Source of the DNA: Pseudomonas sp. TMP9
GTDB taxonomy: Bacteria > Pseudomonadota > Gammaproteobacteria > Pseudomonadales > Pseudomonadaceae
Assembly: GCF_037943105.1 (NCBI RefSeq)
Contig: NZ_CP149803.1
Location: 124,001-188,000, forward strand
DNA length: 64,000 bases
Direction: 5' to 3'
How positions within the stretch are numbered: the stretch's first letter is position 1; every line of letters starts with the position of its first letter. Below the pieces are notes generated by a model. It ran no database searches, was not told the DNA's origin, and was given only the letters and a program-made list of their open reading frames with translations. Below, piece by piece: positions 1 to 11,158 of the stretch. The translations under genes and the position numbers were made by a program.

Positions 1-821
1 AGAATCGAGATGTGCACATGCAGCCCGTTGCCCGCTTGATTCGGGTAGGGCTTGGCCATGAAGGTGGTGTCCATCTCATGGTCGTACGCGATGTTCTTCA
101 CCAGTCGCTTAAGCAGCAGTGCGTAATCACAGGCTTTGATCGGGTCCGCGACGTGGTGCAGGTTCACTTCGAACTGTGCAGGCGCGCTTTCCTTGACGAT
201 GGCGTCAGCCGGGATGCCTTGCTCTTTGGCACCTTCAAGAATGTCTTGAAGGCATTCAGCGTATTCATCAAGGTCGTCGATCAGGTACACCTGAGTCGAG
301 TGCGGACGCTTACCGGACAGCGGCGACAGTGGCGGCTGAGGACGACCGTTCACATTAGCTTGGTCGATCAGGTAAAACTCCAACTCAAACGCGGCGCAAA
401 TGGTAAGGCCTAGTTCGTCGAACTTCTCAACCACCTGACGCAACACTTCCCGAGGGTCAGCAAAAAACGGCTGGCCTTCCATTTCATGCATGGTCATTAA
501 CAGTTGCGCGGTAGGGCGCTTCTGCCATGGCTCGTAGCACAGGGTGTTGGGGATGGGAAAGCAGACCCGGTCGGCATCGCCGATATCTAAACCCAAGCCA
601 GTGCTTTCCACTGTCGAGCCGTTGATATCCAGGGCGAATAAAGAGGCCGGGAGATTGATGCCGCGCTCGTAAACCTTGTGCAGGCTCGCGCGCTCGATAC
701 GCTTACCGCGCACCACACCATTCATATCTGCAATTAGAAGGTCGACGAACAAGACCTCAGGGTGTTTCTTAAGGAACGCGTTCGCTTCGTTAAGCTGAAC
801 GACACGCGGGGGTACAGACAT
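1..821 (-). CDS. spuI: Gamma-glutamylpolyamine synthetase (glutamine synthetase family), C-terminus outside window
   Basis: The enzyme ligates glutamate to polyamines, the first step of the gamma-glutamylation route, in the cytoplasm. Reverse translation gives an N-terminus MSVPPRVVQLNEANAF followed by a glutamine-synthetase beta-grasp domain. The catalytic-domain signature ELEFYLID and the nucleotide/ammonia-site region FMAKPYPNQAGNGLHVH are both visible. About 273 codons are present and the remainder lies left of base 1. The start at 821 is preceded by an AAAGG-like ribosome site. The gene diverges from spuA across a 276-bp intergenic region, as in P. aeruginosa. It is a paralogue of spuB, which lies on the other side. 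Family assignment is certain; exact substrate preference is inferred from synteny. Confidence 0.93.
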   Translation of the reverse strand, partial: MSVPPRVVQLNEANAFLKKHPEVLFVDLLIADMNGVVRGKRIERASLHKVYERGINLPASLFALDINGSTVESTGLGLDIGDADRVCFPIPNTLCYEPWQKRPTAQLLMTMHEMEGQPFFADPREVLRQVVEKFDELGLTICAAFELEFYLIDQANVNGRPQPPLSPLSGKRPHSTQVYLIDDLDEYAECLQDILEGAKEQGIPADAIVKESAPAQFEVNLHHVADPIKACDYALLLKRLVKNIAYDHEMDTTFMAKPYPNQAGNGLHVHISI

Positions 822-1097
822 GATGCAACACCTTTTATGTTAAAAATATCAATCATGCAATTGCACGAGTGTGAGTCAATCTTAAACACCTGACGCTGTC
901 AATAGAGGCGCATTTTGCCCCTAATTGGGGCGCGATGGCCATTTTTAGGGCATTACAGGGCACTGCAGCCCGGCTTGAGCCCTTGTCTTTCGGGGTGCTC
1001 AGTCGGGTGTGTTCAATTTTTTACATGGCTATTGTGAAAAAAAACGAACAACGCTAAGCTCGGTTCGAACCCATAACATCAATAAAACGGGTGTCTC
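822..1097. promoter_or_regulatory. Divergent spuI/spuA regulatory region
   Basis: This 276-bp non-coding region separates two divergent polyamine genes and must hold both promoters. Visible structure includes a short GC hairpin (GCCCC...GGGGC, about 917-931) and an A-rich tract just before spuA. In Pseudomonas the repressor PauR acts on such regions, but I could not identify an operator with confidence. Confidence 0.5.
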
Positions 1098-1850
1098 ATG
1101 TCGCGCCAGCCGATAATCGGCGTCAGTGCCTGCACCAAGCAGATCGGGCACAACATCTACCACACTGCCGGTGATAAATACCTGCAGGCCATTGCGCAGG
1201 TTGCTGGCGGTATGCCGGTGATCATCCCCGCGCTTGGCGAGCAGCTTGATCAAGCTTACCTGTTGCAACACCTTGACGGTCTGGTCTTTACCGGCTCGCC
1301 ATCCAATGTTGAGCCTCATCATTATGCGGGTGATGCCAGCGAGCCTGGCACCGCTCACGACCCCGCGCGTGACACCACCACACTTCCTCTTATTAAAGCA
1401 GCAATTGCCGCTGGCATTCCGGTGCTAGGTATTTGCCGCGGCTTTCAAGAAATGAATGTGGCATTTGGCGGCACCCTGCACCAACGCGTGCACGAAGTGG
1501 CCGGGCTGATGGACCACCGCGAGCCGGCCGACCTGCTCGCAGACCAGCAATACGGCTTGCGCCATGCGCTGCATGTGCAGCCGGGTGGGCTGCTGGCCAG
1601 CATCGGCTTGCCGGCCGACATTCAAGTCAACTCCATTCACGGCCAAGGCGTGCAGCGTCTGGCGCCGGGTCTTCGCGTAGAAGCGTTAGCGCCGGATGGG
1701 TTGATTGAAGCCTTCTCCGTCGTTGCCGCCAAAAGCTTCGCCTTAGGGGTGCAATGGCACCCCGAATGGCAGGTACGCTCTAACCCCAATTATCTCGCCA
1801 TCTTCCAGGCCTTTGGTGAGGCTTGCAGGAAGACGGCGGGGCAACGCTGA
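1098..1850 (+). CDS. spuA: Gamma-glutamyl-GABA/polyamine hydrolase, class I glutamine amidotransferase
   Basis: This PuuD-like enzyme removes the gamma-glutamyl group from gamma-glutamyl-polyamine intermediates, releasing free GABA or related acids. The 250-residue protein has the peptidase C26 fold. The nucleophile is Cys113 in LGICRGFQEMN, and the His/Glu pair is His221/Glu223 in VQWHPEWQ. It opens the spu operon and lies 43 bp before spuB. A second copy of this family (37736-38524) lies further along the window, matching the pauD1/pauD2 pair known in P. aeruginosa. Start ATG 1098 fits the family N-terminus (RQPIIGVSAC). Confidence 0.93.
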   Translation: MSRQPIIGVSACTKQIGHNIYHTAGDKYLQAIAQVAGGMPVIIPALGEQLDQAYLLQHLDGLVFTGSPSNVEPHHYAGDASEPGTAHDPARDTTTLPLIKAAIAAGIPVLGICRGFQEMNVAFGGTLHQRVHEVAGLMDHREPADLLADQQYGLRHALHVQPGGLLASIGLPADIQVNSIHGQGVQRLAPGLRVEALAPDGLIEAFSVVAAKSFALGVQWHPEWQVRSNPNYLAIFQAFGEACRKTAGQR

Positions 1851-1893
1851 ACCGACTCTTTATAAGTCGGCTCTCACCAACCCTGAGGTCTCT

Positions 1894-3252
1894 ATGAGCA
1901 CCAAACTAGACCAGCTTTCGAGCTGGCTGAAAGAACGCAAAATCACCGAAGTTGAATGCCTGATCTGCGACCTTACCGGCATTGCCCGCGGTAAGATTTC
2001 GCCGACCAACAAGTTCCTCGACGAAAAAGGCATGCGCCTCCCTGAGAGTGTGTTGCTGCAAACCGTAACCGGCGACTATGTCGAGGATGACATCTATTAC
2101 GACCTGCTCGACGAGGCAGACATTGACATGTTCTGCCGCCCGGATGAGAACGCGGTGTTCCTGGTGCCGTGGGCCATCGAGCCGACCGCCATGGTGATCC
2201 ATGACTCGTTCGACAAGCAGGGCAACCCGATTGAGCTGTCGCCACGCAACATTCTTAAGAATGTGCTCAAGCTCTATGCGGACAAAGGCTGGAAGCCGAT
2301 TGTCGCGCCGGAAATGGAGTTTTACCTGACCAAGCGCAACAGCGATCCGGACTTCCCGCTGGTCGCGCCGATTGGCCGCTCCGGCCGCCCGGAGACGGGC
2401 CGTCAGTCTTTCTCCATCGATGCCGCCAACGAATTCGACCCGCTGTTCGAAGACATGTACGACTGGTGCGAACTGCAAGGCTTGGACCTCGATACGTTGA
2501 TCCACGAAGAAGGGCCGGCGCAGATGGAAATCAACTTCCGTCACGGCGAAGCCCTGCACCTGGCCGACCAGATTCTGGTGTTCAAGCGCACCATGCGTGA
2601 AGCCGCGCTTAAGCACGATGTGGCCGCCACCTTTATGGCCAAGCCAATCACCGATCAGCCGGGCAGTGCCATGCACATCCACCAAAGCGTGGTGGATATC
2701 AAAACCGGTAAGAACCTGTTCTCCAACCCAGACGGCAGCATGAGCGAGCTGTTTATGCTGCACATCGGCGGCCTGCAAAAGTACATCCCTGAACTACTGC
2801 CGCTGTTTGCACCGAACGTCAACTCGTTCCGCCGCTTCCTGCCGGACACCTCTGCGCCGGTGAACGTCGAGTGGGGCGAAGAAAATCGCACCGTGGGCCT
2901 GCGCGTACCAGAAGCTACGCCCGAGAACCGCCGCGTGGAAAACCGCCTCGCGGGTGCTGACGCCAACCCTTACTTGGCGCTGGCCGCCACGTTGCTGTGC
3001 GGCTACATGGGCATGGTGGGCGACGTTAAACCCAGCGCGCCCGTTAAAGGCCGGGGTTATGAGCGGCGCAACCTGCGCCTGCCCGTCACCATTGAAAGTG
3101 CTTTGGAACGGATGGAGGCCTGTAAGGACGCCGAGAAGTACCTGGGTGAGAAGTTCATCCGTGGCTACGTAGCGGTTAAGCGCGCCGAGCATGAAAACTT
3201 TAAGCGCGTCATCAGTTCGTGGGAGCGTGAGTTCCTGTTGTTGTCCGTTTAA
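1894..3252 (+). CDS. spuB: Gamma-glutamylpolyamine synthetase (glutamine synthetase family)
   Basis: This ATP-dependent ligase joins glutamate to putrescine-type amines. At 452 residues it has the usual length for the family. Core motifs include APEMEFYLTKRN (metal-binding Glu), FMAKPITDQPGSAMHIHQS, and NRTVGLRVPEATPENRRVENRLAGADANPYLA with the substrate-binding arginines. The frame is open upstream to 1813, but ATG 1894 has a GAGG ribosome site and gives the normal N-terminus MSTKLDQLSSW. It lies in operon with spuA and spuC. Confidence 0.95.
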   Translation: MSTKLDQLSSWLKERKITEVECLICDLTGIARGKISPTNKFLDEKGMRLPESVLLQTVTGDYVEDDIYYDLLDEADIDMFCRPDENAVFLVPWAIEPTAMVIHDSFDKQGNPIELSPRNILKNVLKLYADKGWKPIVAPEMEFYLTKRNSDPDFPLVAPIGRSGRPETGRQSFSIDAANEFDPLFEDMYDWCELQGLDLDTLIHEEGPAQMEINFRHGEALHLADQILVFKRTMREAALKHDVAATFMAKPITDQPGSAMHIHQSVVDIKTGKNLFSNPDGSMSELFMLHIGGLQKYIPELLPLFAPNVNSFRRFLPDTSAPVNVEWGEENRTVGLRVPEATPENRRVENRLAGADANPYLALAATLLCGYMGMVGDVKPSAPVKGRGYERRNLRLPVTIESALERMEACKDAEKYLGEKFIRGYVAVKRAEHENFKRVISSWEREFLLLSV

Positions 3253-3346
3253 TAAAGTGTTGGCTGGCGCCGGTGACCCCAGCGCCAGTTAGCCTCCATA
3301 TTTTAATCCGGCTGCAATTTGCGGCCGGAGTAAACAAGGCGTTGTG

Positions 3347-4714
3347 ATGAAGCCCATGACCAACCCCAAAACCCGCGAGTGGCAGGCCATGAGCCGCGCC
3401 CACCACCTTGCGCCGTTCAGTGATTTCAAACAGCTGGCGGAAAATGGCCCACGCATTATCACCAAGGCCGACGGCGTGTACTTATGGGACAGCGAGGGCA
3501 ACAAAATCCTCGATGCCATGGCCGGACTCTGGTGCGTGGCCATTGGTTATGGTCGCAAAGAACTGGCAGACGCCGCCGCCAAGCAGATGCAAGAACTGCC
3601 CTACTACAACATGTTCTTCCAGACCGCCACGCCACCGGCACTGGAGTTGGCCAAAGCAATTTCCGAGTTGACCCCGCCCGGCATGAACCACGTGTTCTTT
3701 ACCGGCTCGGGCTCGGAAGGCAACGACACCATGCTACGGATGGTGCGCCATTATTGGGCGATCAAAGGGCAGCCGAATAAGAAAGTTATCATCAGCCGCA
3801 TCAACGGTTATCACGGTTCTACCGTGGCCGGTGCCAGCCTGGGCGGTATGACGTTTATGCACGAGCAGGGCGACCTGCCGATCCCAGGCATCGTGCACAT
3901 CCCTCAGCCTTACTGGTTCGGTGAGGGCGGCGATATGAGCCCGGATGAATTTGGTATTTGGGCGGCCGATCAACTGGAGCAGAAAATCCTCGAAGTCGGC
4001 GAAGACAATGTCGCGGCCTTTATTGCCGAGCCTATTCAAGGTGCAGGCGGGGTGATCATCCCTCCCGATACTTACTGGCCGCGCGTCCGCGAAATACTGG
4101 CCAAGTACGACATTTTGTTTGTCGCCGATGAAGTGATCTGCGGCTTCGGCCGCACCGGCGAGTGGTTTGGCAGCGATTATTACGGCAACGCGCCGCACAT
4201 GATGACCATCGCCAAGGGCCTGACCAGCGGTTACATCCCCATGGGTGGGCTGGTTGTGCATGACGACATCGTCGAGGTGCTTAACCAAGGTGGCGACTTC
4301 AACCACGGGTTTACTTATTCCGGGCACCCGGTAGCGGCAGCTGTGGCCTTGGAAAACCTGCGTATTTTGCGCGAAGAGAAAATTGTCGAGCGAGTCAAAG
4401 CAGAAACGGCACCGTATTTGCAAAAGCGTTTACGCGAGTTGGCCGATCACCCGCTGGTGGGAGAGGTGCGCGGTGTTGGTATGTTGGCGGCCATTGAACT
4501 GGTGCAGGACAAGGCCAGCCGCAAACGTTTTGCAAAGGATGTCGACGTGGGCATGCGATGCCGCCGGCACTGCTTTAATAACGGTCTGATCATGCGCGCC
4601 GTTGGCGACACTATGATCATTTCGCCGCCGCTGGTGATCAGCCATGCGGAGATTGATGAGTTGCTTGAAAAGGCCCGTAAATGCCTCGACTTAACCGCTG
4701 AAGAAATACTTTAG
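3347..4714 (+). CDS. spuC: Polyamine:pyruvate aminotransferase (class III, PLP)
   Basis: The enzyme transaminates putrescine, cadaverine or spermidine with pyruvate, giving aminoaldehydes and alanine. The 455-residue class III aminotransferase carries [21 protein letters not shown] (cofactor phosphate region), [18 protein letters not shown] (Asp binding the pyridine nitrogen) and Lys290 in [16 protein letters not shown], the expected Schiff-base lysine. A GTG at 3344 is in frame, but ATG 3347 sits 7 nt after AAGG and is preferred. It lies between spuB and the importer genes, so transport and catabolism are linked. Confidence 0.95.
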   Translation: MKPMTNPKTREWQAMSRAHHLAPFSDFKQLAENGPRIITKADGVYLWDSEGNKILDAMAGLWCVAIGYGRKELADAAAKQMQELPYYNMFFQTATPPALELAKAISELTPPGMNHVFFTGSGSEGNDTMLRMVRHYWAIKGQPNKKVIISRINGYHGSTVAGASLGGMTFMHEQGDLPIPGIVHIPQPYWFGEGGDMSPDEFGIWAADQLEQKILEVGEDNVAAFIAEPIQGAGGVIIPPDTYWPRVREILAKYDILFVADEVICGFGRTGEWFGSDYYGNAPHMMTIAKGLTSGYIPMGGLVVHDDIVEVLNQGGDFNHGFTYSGHPVAAAVALENLRILREEKIVERVKAETAPYLQKRLRELADHPLVGEVRGVGMLAAIELVQDKASRKRFAKDVDVGMRCRRHCFNNGLIMRAVGDTMIISPPLVISHAEIDELLEKARKCLDLTAEEIL

Positions 4715-4876
4715 TAAGATTAAATAGTCTTAACTTTCAAATGTTTGCGTCCAATAAGTTGTCAACAGGGCGGTGACCTTGCCAGACTGCACAGTGCGCA
4801 GGCCGGGCCCACCACAAGGTGCAAGCAGACAGCTGCGTGCCTTGCGCAAACGACTACAACAACAGGAGCTTTACGC

Positions 4877-5974
4877 ATGAAAATTTTCGGCAAAACCCTT
4901 CTCGCGTTGTCCCTTGCTGGGGCCGTAATAAGCACGGCGCAGGCAAGTGATAAAGTTCTGCATGTGTACAACTGGTCGGACTACATCGCCCCGGACACCG
5001 TGGAAAACTTCACCAAGGAAACCGGCATCAAGGTTGTTTACGACGTGTTCGACAGTAACGAGACCTTGGAAGCTAAGCTGCTGGCTGGCAGCTCTGGGTA
5101 CGACATTGTGGTGCCGTCCAACAACTTCTTGGCCAAGCAGATTAAAGCCAAGGTTTACCAGCCGCTGGAGCGGTCCAAACTGCCGAACTGGAAGAACCTC
5201 GACACCTCGCTGCTGAAGGCTGTAAGCGTCAGCGACCCGGATAACCAGTATGCCTTCCCCTACATGTGGGGCACCATTGGCATTGGTTACAACGTCGACA
5301 AGGTTAAGGCCGCACTGGGTGAAGACGCCCCGGTCAACTCTTGGGACTTGGTATTTAATCCGGAAACCGTTGCCAAGCTCAAAGGCTGTGGTGTGACCTT
5401 CCTTGATTCGCCGACCGAGATCCTCCCGGCGGCGCTCAACTACCTAGGCTTCAAGCCGGACAGCACCGACAAAGCCGAGTTAAAGCAAGCCGAAGCGCTG
5501 TTCCTCAAAGTCCGTCCGTCGATCTCCTACTTCCACAGCTCTAAGTACATTGGCGACTTGGCCAACGGCAACATCTGCGTAGCCATCGGCTACTCGGGTG
5601 ATCTGTACCAGTCCAAGTCCCGTGCGGAAGAAGCCAAAAATGGCGTGAACATCTCCTACAGCATCCCCAAAGAAGGCGCGGGCAGCTTTTTCGATATGTT
5701 AGCGATCCCGGCGGACGCGAAGAACGTCGAAGAAGCGCACATATTCCTCAACTACCTGATGAAGCCAGAGGTCATGGCCAGCATCACTAACTTTGTGCAG
5801 TTCCCGAATGGCAACGCTGCTGCGACGCCGCTGGTGGACGACGTGTTGCGCAATGACCCAGGTGTCTACCCGGATGCCGAAACCATGGCCAAGATCTACA
5901 CCTTCCCCGACTTGCCCTCCAACGTACAGCGCACCATGACGCGCAGCTGGACCACGATTAAATCGGGTCGTTGA
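4877..5974 (+). CDS. spuD: Periplasmic polyamine-binding protein (SpuD-like, putrescine-type)
   Basis: This is a periplasmic solute-binding protein of the PotF/PotD family that delivers polyamine to the SpuFGH importer. The signal peptide [23 protein letters not shown] is followed by the mature start [18 protein letters not shown]. Typical ligand-pocket segments [26 protein letters not shown] and [10 protein letters not shown] are present, and the protein has 365 residues. ATG 4877 follows ACAGGAG. The frame is open upstream without a plausible start. It is a close paralogue of the next gene. The putrescine preference is taken from the P. aeruginosa SpuD orthologue. Confidence 0.93.
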   Translation: MKIFGKTLLALSLAGAVISTAQASDKVLHVYNWSDYIAPDTVENFTKETGIKVVYDVFDSNETLEAKLLAGSSGYDIVVPSNNFLAKQIKAKVYQPLERSKLPNWKNLDTSLLKAVSVSDPDNQYAFPYMWGTIGIGYNVDKVKAALGEDAPVNSWDLVFNPETVAKLKGCGVTFLDSPTEILPAALNYLGFKPDSTDKAELKQAEALFLKVRPSISYFHSSKYIGDLANGNICVAIGYSGDLYQSKSRAEEAKNGVNISYSIPKEGAGSFFDMLAIPADAKNVEEAHIFLNYLMKPEVMASITNFVQFPNGNAAATPLVDDVLRNDPGVYPDAETMAKIYTFPDLPSNVQRTMTRSWTTIKSGR

Positions 5975-5988
5975 TGCCACAGCCATAG

Positions 5989-7140
<1,152 letters not shown>

Positions 7141-7149
7141 TTTCAAAAT

Positions 7150-7170
7150 GCCCGGCCAGTAAGGTCGGGC
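7150..7170 (+). other. Intercistronic hairpin spuE-spuF
   Basis: GCCCGGCC and GGTCGGGC form a stem with one wobble pair just after spuE. It has no T-run, so it probably tunes binding protein to ATPase expression rather than stopping transcription. Confidence 0.5.
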
Positions 7171-7194
7171 GCTACTTATGCGGGAGTGTTGGTA

Positions 7195-8337
7195 ATGGCA
7201 GTTGCTTCCAGTGCCTATAAGAAAGTGCTTGAAGGCGATCAGAAACCGAAAGAGGTGCTGGTCAAAATTGAGCGTGTGTCGAAAAAGTTCGATGAAACAC
7301 TCGCGGTTGACGATGTATCACTGACCATTAATAAGGGTGAGATTTTTGCTCTGCTCGGTGGCTCGGGTTCAGGTAAATCGACCCTGCTGCGCATGTTGGC
7401 CGGCTTCGAGCGCCCCACCGAAGGACGGATTTTCCTCGACGGTGAAGACATCACCGACCTGCCGCCCTACGAGCGGCCGATCAATATGATGTTCCAGTCC
7501 TACGCACTGTTCCCGCACATGAGCGTGGCTGACAACATCGCCTTCGGCCTCAAGCAGGACAAAATGTCCAAAGAGGACATCAACGCCCGCGTTGAAGAAA
7601 TGCTCAAACTGGTGCAGATGAGCCAGTACGCCAAGCGTAAGCCACACCAGCTGTCCGGTGGCCAGCGTCAGCGCGTAGCCCTGGCTCGCTCACTGGCCAA
7701 AAGCCCGAAACTATTGTTGCTCGACGAGCCTATGGGTGCTTTGGACAAGAAGCTGCGTTCGCAGATGCAGCTTGAGCTTGTCGAGATCATCGAGCGCGTC
7801 GGCGTAACCTGCGTCATGGTTACTCACGATCAGGAAGAGGCCATGACCATGGCCCAGCGAATAGCCATCATGCACCTCGGCTGGATCGCCCAGATCGGCA
7901 GCCCAGTGGACATCTACGAAACCCCGACCAGCCGTTTGGTTTGCGAGTTTATCGGCAACGTTAACCTGTTCGAGGGCACGGTCGTTGAGGACATGGAAGA
8001 CTATGCCCTGATCGACAGCCCCGACCTTGAACGCAACATCTACGTTGGCCACGGCGTCAGCACCTCGGTGCAGGACAAGAGCATCACCTACGCCATCCGC
8101 CCAGAGAAATTGCTGGTCACCACTGAGCAGCCAAGCTTCGAGCACAACTGGTCGCGCGGCACCGTGCATGACATCGCCTACTTAGGCGGCCATTCGGTGT
8201 TCCACGTCATGCTGCCCAGCGGCAAAGTGGTGCAATCCTTCGTTGCCAACGCCGAGCGGCGTGGCGCACGGCCTACCTGGGACGATGAAGTATTCGTCTG
8301 GTGGGAGGACGATAGCGGGGTGGCATTGCGCTCATGA
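7195..8337 (+). CDS. spuF: Polyamine ABC importer ATPase
   Basis: The ATPase energises the polyamine importer at the inner membrane. The 380-residue protein has Walker A GGSGSGKS (55-62), Q-loop MMFQSYALFPHM, signature LSGGQRQRVALARS, Walker B LLLLDEPMGALD and H-loop MVTHDQEEA. A C-terminal TOBE-type regulatory domain follows (AIRPEKLLV). A GTG at 7186 is in frame, but ATG 7195 lies 8 nt after GGGAG. The stop overlaps the spuG start (ATGA), so the two are translationally coupled. Confidence 0.95.
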   Translation: MAVASSAYKKVLEGDQKPKEVLVKIERVSKKFDETLAVDDVSLTINKGEIFALLGGSGSGKSTLLRMLAGFERPTEGRIFLDGEDITDLPPYERPINMMFQSYALFPHMSVADNIAFGLKQDKMSKEDINARVEEMLKLVQMSQYAKRKPHQLSGGQRQRVALARSLAKSPKLLLLDEPMGALDKKLRSQMQLELVEIIERVGVTCVMVTHDQEEAMTMAQRIAIMHLGWIAQIGSPVDIYETPTSRLVCEFIGNVNLFEGTVVEDMEDYALIDSPDLERNIYVGHGVSTSVQDKSITYAIRPEKLLVTTEQPSFEHNWSRGTVHDIAYLGGHSVFHVMLPSGKVVQSFVANAERRGARPTWDDEVFVWWEDDSGVALRS

Positions 8338-9245
8338 ATATCAGCCGAAGCATCAGCCGCCGTATGCCCAAGGGCCGGCACCTGGTAATCGGGGTGCCCT
8401 TCCTCTGGCTGTTCATGTTCTTCCTGCTGCCTTTCATCATCGTGATGAAAATCAGCTTTGCCGAAGCCGACGTCGCCATCCCGCCCTACACCGACGTCTA
8501 CACGTGGGTAGAAAACAAGTTCACGCTGGTTCTAAACCTCGGTAACTACATCTTCCTCAGTGAGGATGCGCTGTACCTCGCCGCCTATTTAGGCTCGTTG
8601 AAGATAGCGAGTATCAGCACCTTGCTCTGCTTGATCATCGGCTTCCCTATGGCCTATGCCATTGCCCGTGCCGAAAAAGACAAGCAGATGGTGCTGTTGC
8701 TGCTGATCATGATGCCGACCTGGACGGCCATCCTGATCCGCGTGTATGCCTGGATGGGCATCCTCAGCAACAACGGGTTACTCAACGGCTTCCTTATGTG
8801 GCTGGGCGTGATCAACGACCCGTTACAGATCCTCAATACCAACCTGGCGGTGTACATCGGCATTGTTTACTCGTACCTGCCGTTTATGGTGCTGCCGCTG
8901 TATGCCAACTTGGTCAAGCACGACCAAAGCTTGCTCGAAGCCGCTGCAGATTTGGGGTCGAGCACCTACAACAGCTTTTGGAAAATCACCGTACCGCTGG
9001 CCAAAGGCGGCATCATCACCGGCTGCATGTTGGTGTTTATTCCAGTGGTCGGCGAGTTTGTTATTCCTGAACTGCTTGGGGGGCCGGAAACCCTGATGAT
9101 CGGTAAAGTGTTGTGGCAAGAGTTCTTCAACAACCGCGACTGGCCGGTAGCGTCCGCCCTGGCCGTGGTCATGCTGGCGATCTTGATCATCCCGATCATT
9201 CTGTTCAACCGTCACCAAGCTAAAGAAATGGAGGGCCGAGCATGA
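8334..9245 (+). CDS. spuG: Polyamine ABC importer permease 1
   Basis: This is an inner-membrane subunit of the importer, 303 residues with about six membrane segments beginning at LVIGVPFLWLFMFFLLPFIIVMKISF. The EAA loop that docks to SpuF is seen as EAAADLGSSTYNSFWKITVPLAKGGI. It corresponds to PotB/PotH. It overlaps spuF upstream and spuH downstream by 4 bp each, which supports stoichiometric translation. Confidence 0.95.
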   Translation: MNISRSISRRMPKGRHLVIGVPFLWLFMFFLLPFIIVMKISFAEADVAIPPYTDVYTWVENKFTLVLNLGNYIFLSEDALYLAAYLGSLKIASISTLLCLIIGFPMAYAIARAEKDKQMVLLLLIMMPTWTAILIRVYAWMGILSNNGLLNGFLMWLGVINDPLQILNTNLAVYIGIVYSYLPFMVLPLYANLVKHDQSLLEAAADLGSSTYNSFWKITVPLAKGGIITGCMLVFIPVVGEFVIPELLGGPETLMIGKVLWQEFFNNRDWPVASALAVVMLAILIIPIILFNRHQAKEMEGRA

Positions 9246-10135
9246 AACGTTTTAGTTTCTCCAGCTTTATGCTCTGGGCCGGCATGGTCTTTATCTACCT
9301 GCCGATGCTGATCCTGGTCATCTACTCGTTCAACGCCTCGCGCCTGGTAACGGTGTGGGGCGGTTGGTCGGTGAAGTGGTACGTCGGCCTGCTCGACAAC
9401 ACGCAACTGATGAACTCAGTGATGCGCTCAGTGGAAATCGCCTGCTACACCGCGATTGCCGCCGTAGCGCTTGGTACCATGGCCGCCTTCGTACTGACCC
9501 GCGTGACCCGTTTCAAAGGTCGCACACTGTTCGGTGGCTTGGTCACTGCACCGCTGGTCATGCCCGAGGTGATCACCGGTTTGTCGCTGCTGCTGTTGTT
9601 TGTCGCGATGGCTGACTTGATCGGCTGGCCGGCTGAGCGCGGCATCATGACCATCTGGATCGCCCACACCACCTTCTGTTCAGCTTATGTGGCCGTGGTG
9701 GTGTCGTCGCGGTTGCGCGAGTTGGACCTGTCCATCGAAGAAGCGGCCATGGACCTGGGCGCTAAGCCATGGAAAGTGTTCTTTCTGATCACCATCCCGA
9801 TGATCGCGCCTTCGCTGGCGGCCGGCGCGATGATGTCCTTCGCGCTGTCGCTGGACGATTTGGTACTCGCCAGCTTCGTCTCTGGGCCGGGCTCCACCAC
9901 CTTACCGATGGAAGTTTTCTCTGCCGTGCGTTTGGGCGTGAAACCGGAAATCAACGCGGTGGCCAGCTTGATCCTCTTGTCGGTGTCCTTCGTCACCTTC
10001 TTGGTGTGGTTCTTCGCCCACCGTGCCGAAGAAAAACGCAAAAAAGCCCTGCAGGAAGCCATGGATGAAACCACCGGCGTCAACCTGCAAGACGGTCCCG
10101 ACAACCGCCGTGACCCGTCACAAGTGCATGCCTGA
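9242..10135 (+). CDS. spuH: Polyamine ABC importer permease 2
   Basis: This is the second membrane subunit (PotC/PotI type), 297 residues. Its EAA loop is EEAAMDLGAKPWKVFFLITIPMIAPSLAAG, and about six hydrophobic segments are visible, starting with FMLWAGMVFIYLPMLILVIYSF. It is the last gene of the operon: a strong terminator begins 20 bp after the stop. In P. aeruginosa the next gene is the acylase hacB. Here that gene begins about 12 kb further on, beyond the integron. Confidence 0.95.
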   Translation: MKRFSFSSFMLWAGMVFIYLPMLILVIYSFNASRLVTVWGGWSVKWYVGLLDNTQLMNSVMRSVEIACYTAIAAVALGTMAAFVLTRVTRFKGRTLFGGLVTAPLVMPEVITGLSLLLLFVAMADLIGWPAERGIMTIWIAHTTFCSAYVAVVVSSRLRELDLSIEEAAMDLGAKPWKVFFLITIPMIAPSLAAGAMMSFALSLDDLVLASFVSGPGSTTLPMEVFSAVRLGVKPEINAVASLILLSVSFVTFLVWFFAHRAEEKRKKALQEAMDETTGVNLQDGPDNRRDPSQVHA

Positions 10136-10154
10136 TCGCACCGCGCGCTAACGC

Positions 10155-10181
10155 AAAAGGGCCACACATGTGGCCCTTTTT
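10155..10181 (+). terminator. Rho-independent terminator of spu operon
   Basis: A perfect 12-bp stem AAAAGGGCCACA / TGTGGCCCTTTT with a 2-nt loop is followed by T. It sits 20 bp after spuH. Confidence 0.9.
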
Positions 10182-10247
10182 GCATTAACGATTAAGCCAT
10201 CGCGTCACGTTATCCACATGAGACGGAGCCTCAAACCCCACGGGTCG

Positions 10248-10496
10248 CTAACGCTGCTTGTACTGCGTCGGGCAATAGCCGCGGCTAACCGCAGGGTCGC
10301 GCAGCTGTAAATGCTTGGTCTGCCGACCGCTGACACGCTTGCGCCACAGGCGAAAGCTGCCGGGCTTAAGGCTGCTGCGCATCAGCGCGATAACCTGGGT
10401 TTCATCCAGGCCAAACTGCGCTTCAATCGCCTCAAATGGCGTGCGGTCTTCCCAAGCCATCTCAATAACCCGCGACAACTCACTTTCTGTAAACAC
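10248..10496 (-). CDS. TIGR03643/DUF2805 family protein
   Basis: This 82-residue basic protein has a helix-turn-helix-like N-terminal half (ESELSRVIEMAWEDRTPFEAIEAQFGLDETQVIALMRSSL). The conserved C-terminal block FRLWRKRVSGRQTKHLQLR is typical of the TIGR03643 family. Function is unknown; DNA binding is only suggested by composition. It is convergent with spuH across the shared terminator region. Confidence 0.85.
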   Translation of the reverse strand: MFTESELSRVIEMAWEDRTPFEAIEAQFGLDETQVIALMRSSLKPGSFRLWRKRVSGRQTKHLQLRDPAVSRGYCPTQYKQR

Positions 10497-10693
10497 CGCC
10501 CTGACCTCATCGCATGCTAATTAAACGGGCGCCAAAACCACCTCGTAACAAATGGCTACCCAGACCCTGAGAACTGTTGAGCAACCGGCGCCCCGATAAG
10601 CTTAACCTTGATCAGGTTGCGATACCGCTCACGTTAAGGTTATACCGCCGCATGCTGACGAACAGTTAGGCGGGTTCAGGCAACCACCACGCC

Positions 10694-10930
10694 CTATGGC
10701 AACGGGCCTAGCTTCGAAAGCCACGACGCTTTTGCCTGAATGGCGGCCCACAGCATGTTGGCGCCCAGTAGAACGATTACCAACCCTACGCCCACACGCA
10801 AGGGCAAATCGACAACAGCCAAAGTCATCACATACACCCCCACCCCGGCAAAGAGCAGCCCCAACATCCCGGTAATGACTCGGTAAGCGCGACGCGCATA
10901 AAAAGGATGTTGAGCGTGGTGATCAGCCAT
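10694..10930 (-). CDS. Small two-helix membrane protein, unknown
   Basis: This 78-residue protein has two hydrophobic segments, VITGMLGLLFAGVGVYVMTLAVV and LRVGVGLVIVLLGANMLWAAI, and a short hydrophilic N-terminus (MADHHAQHPFYARRAYR). I do not recognise a named family. It sits alone between core small genes. The composition and hydrophobic pattern argue that it is real. Confidence 0.65.
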   Translation of the reverse strand: MADHHAQHPFYARRAYRVITGMLGLLFAGVGVYVMTLAVVDLPLRVGVGLVIVLLGANMLWAAIQAKASWLSKLGPLP

Positions 10931-11158
10931 ACAGGTGCTCGGTCATGGGGTTTAACAGTTGGCTGTAGAGTGGCTGCAACAAACGCTTGCTAGTAAAGGT
11001 GGCAAGCAGTAAACATCAACTCTAATATTTAAAAACGCAAGGCTATTATCATCAAAATAAAACCGCAATTAAAATAAAAACAAAGCGTGTCATTAGCGCT
11101 GTGAGTTGCAAGCCTAAGCCTGAAGTTGTTAAACCATCAGTAAGGCCTTATGCAAATA

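Noticed and set aside
1906..2778. 290-codon frame antisense to spuB
   Set aside because: Shadow of a well-supported glutamine synthetase-family gene.
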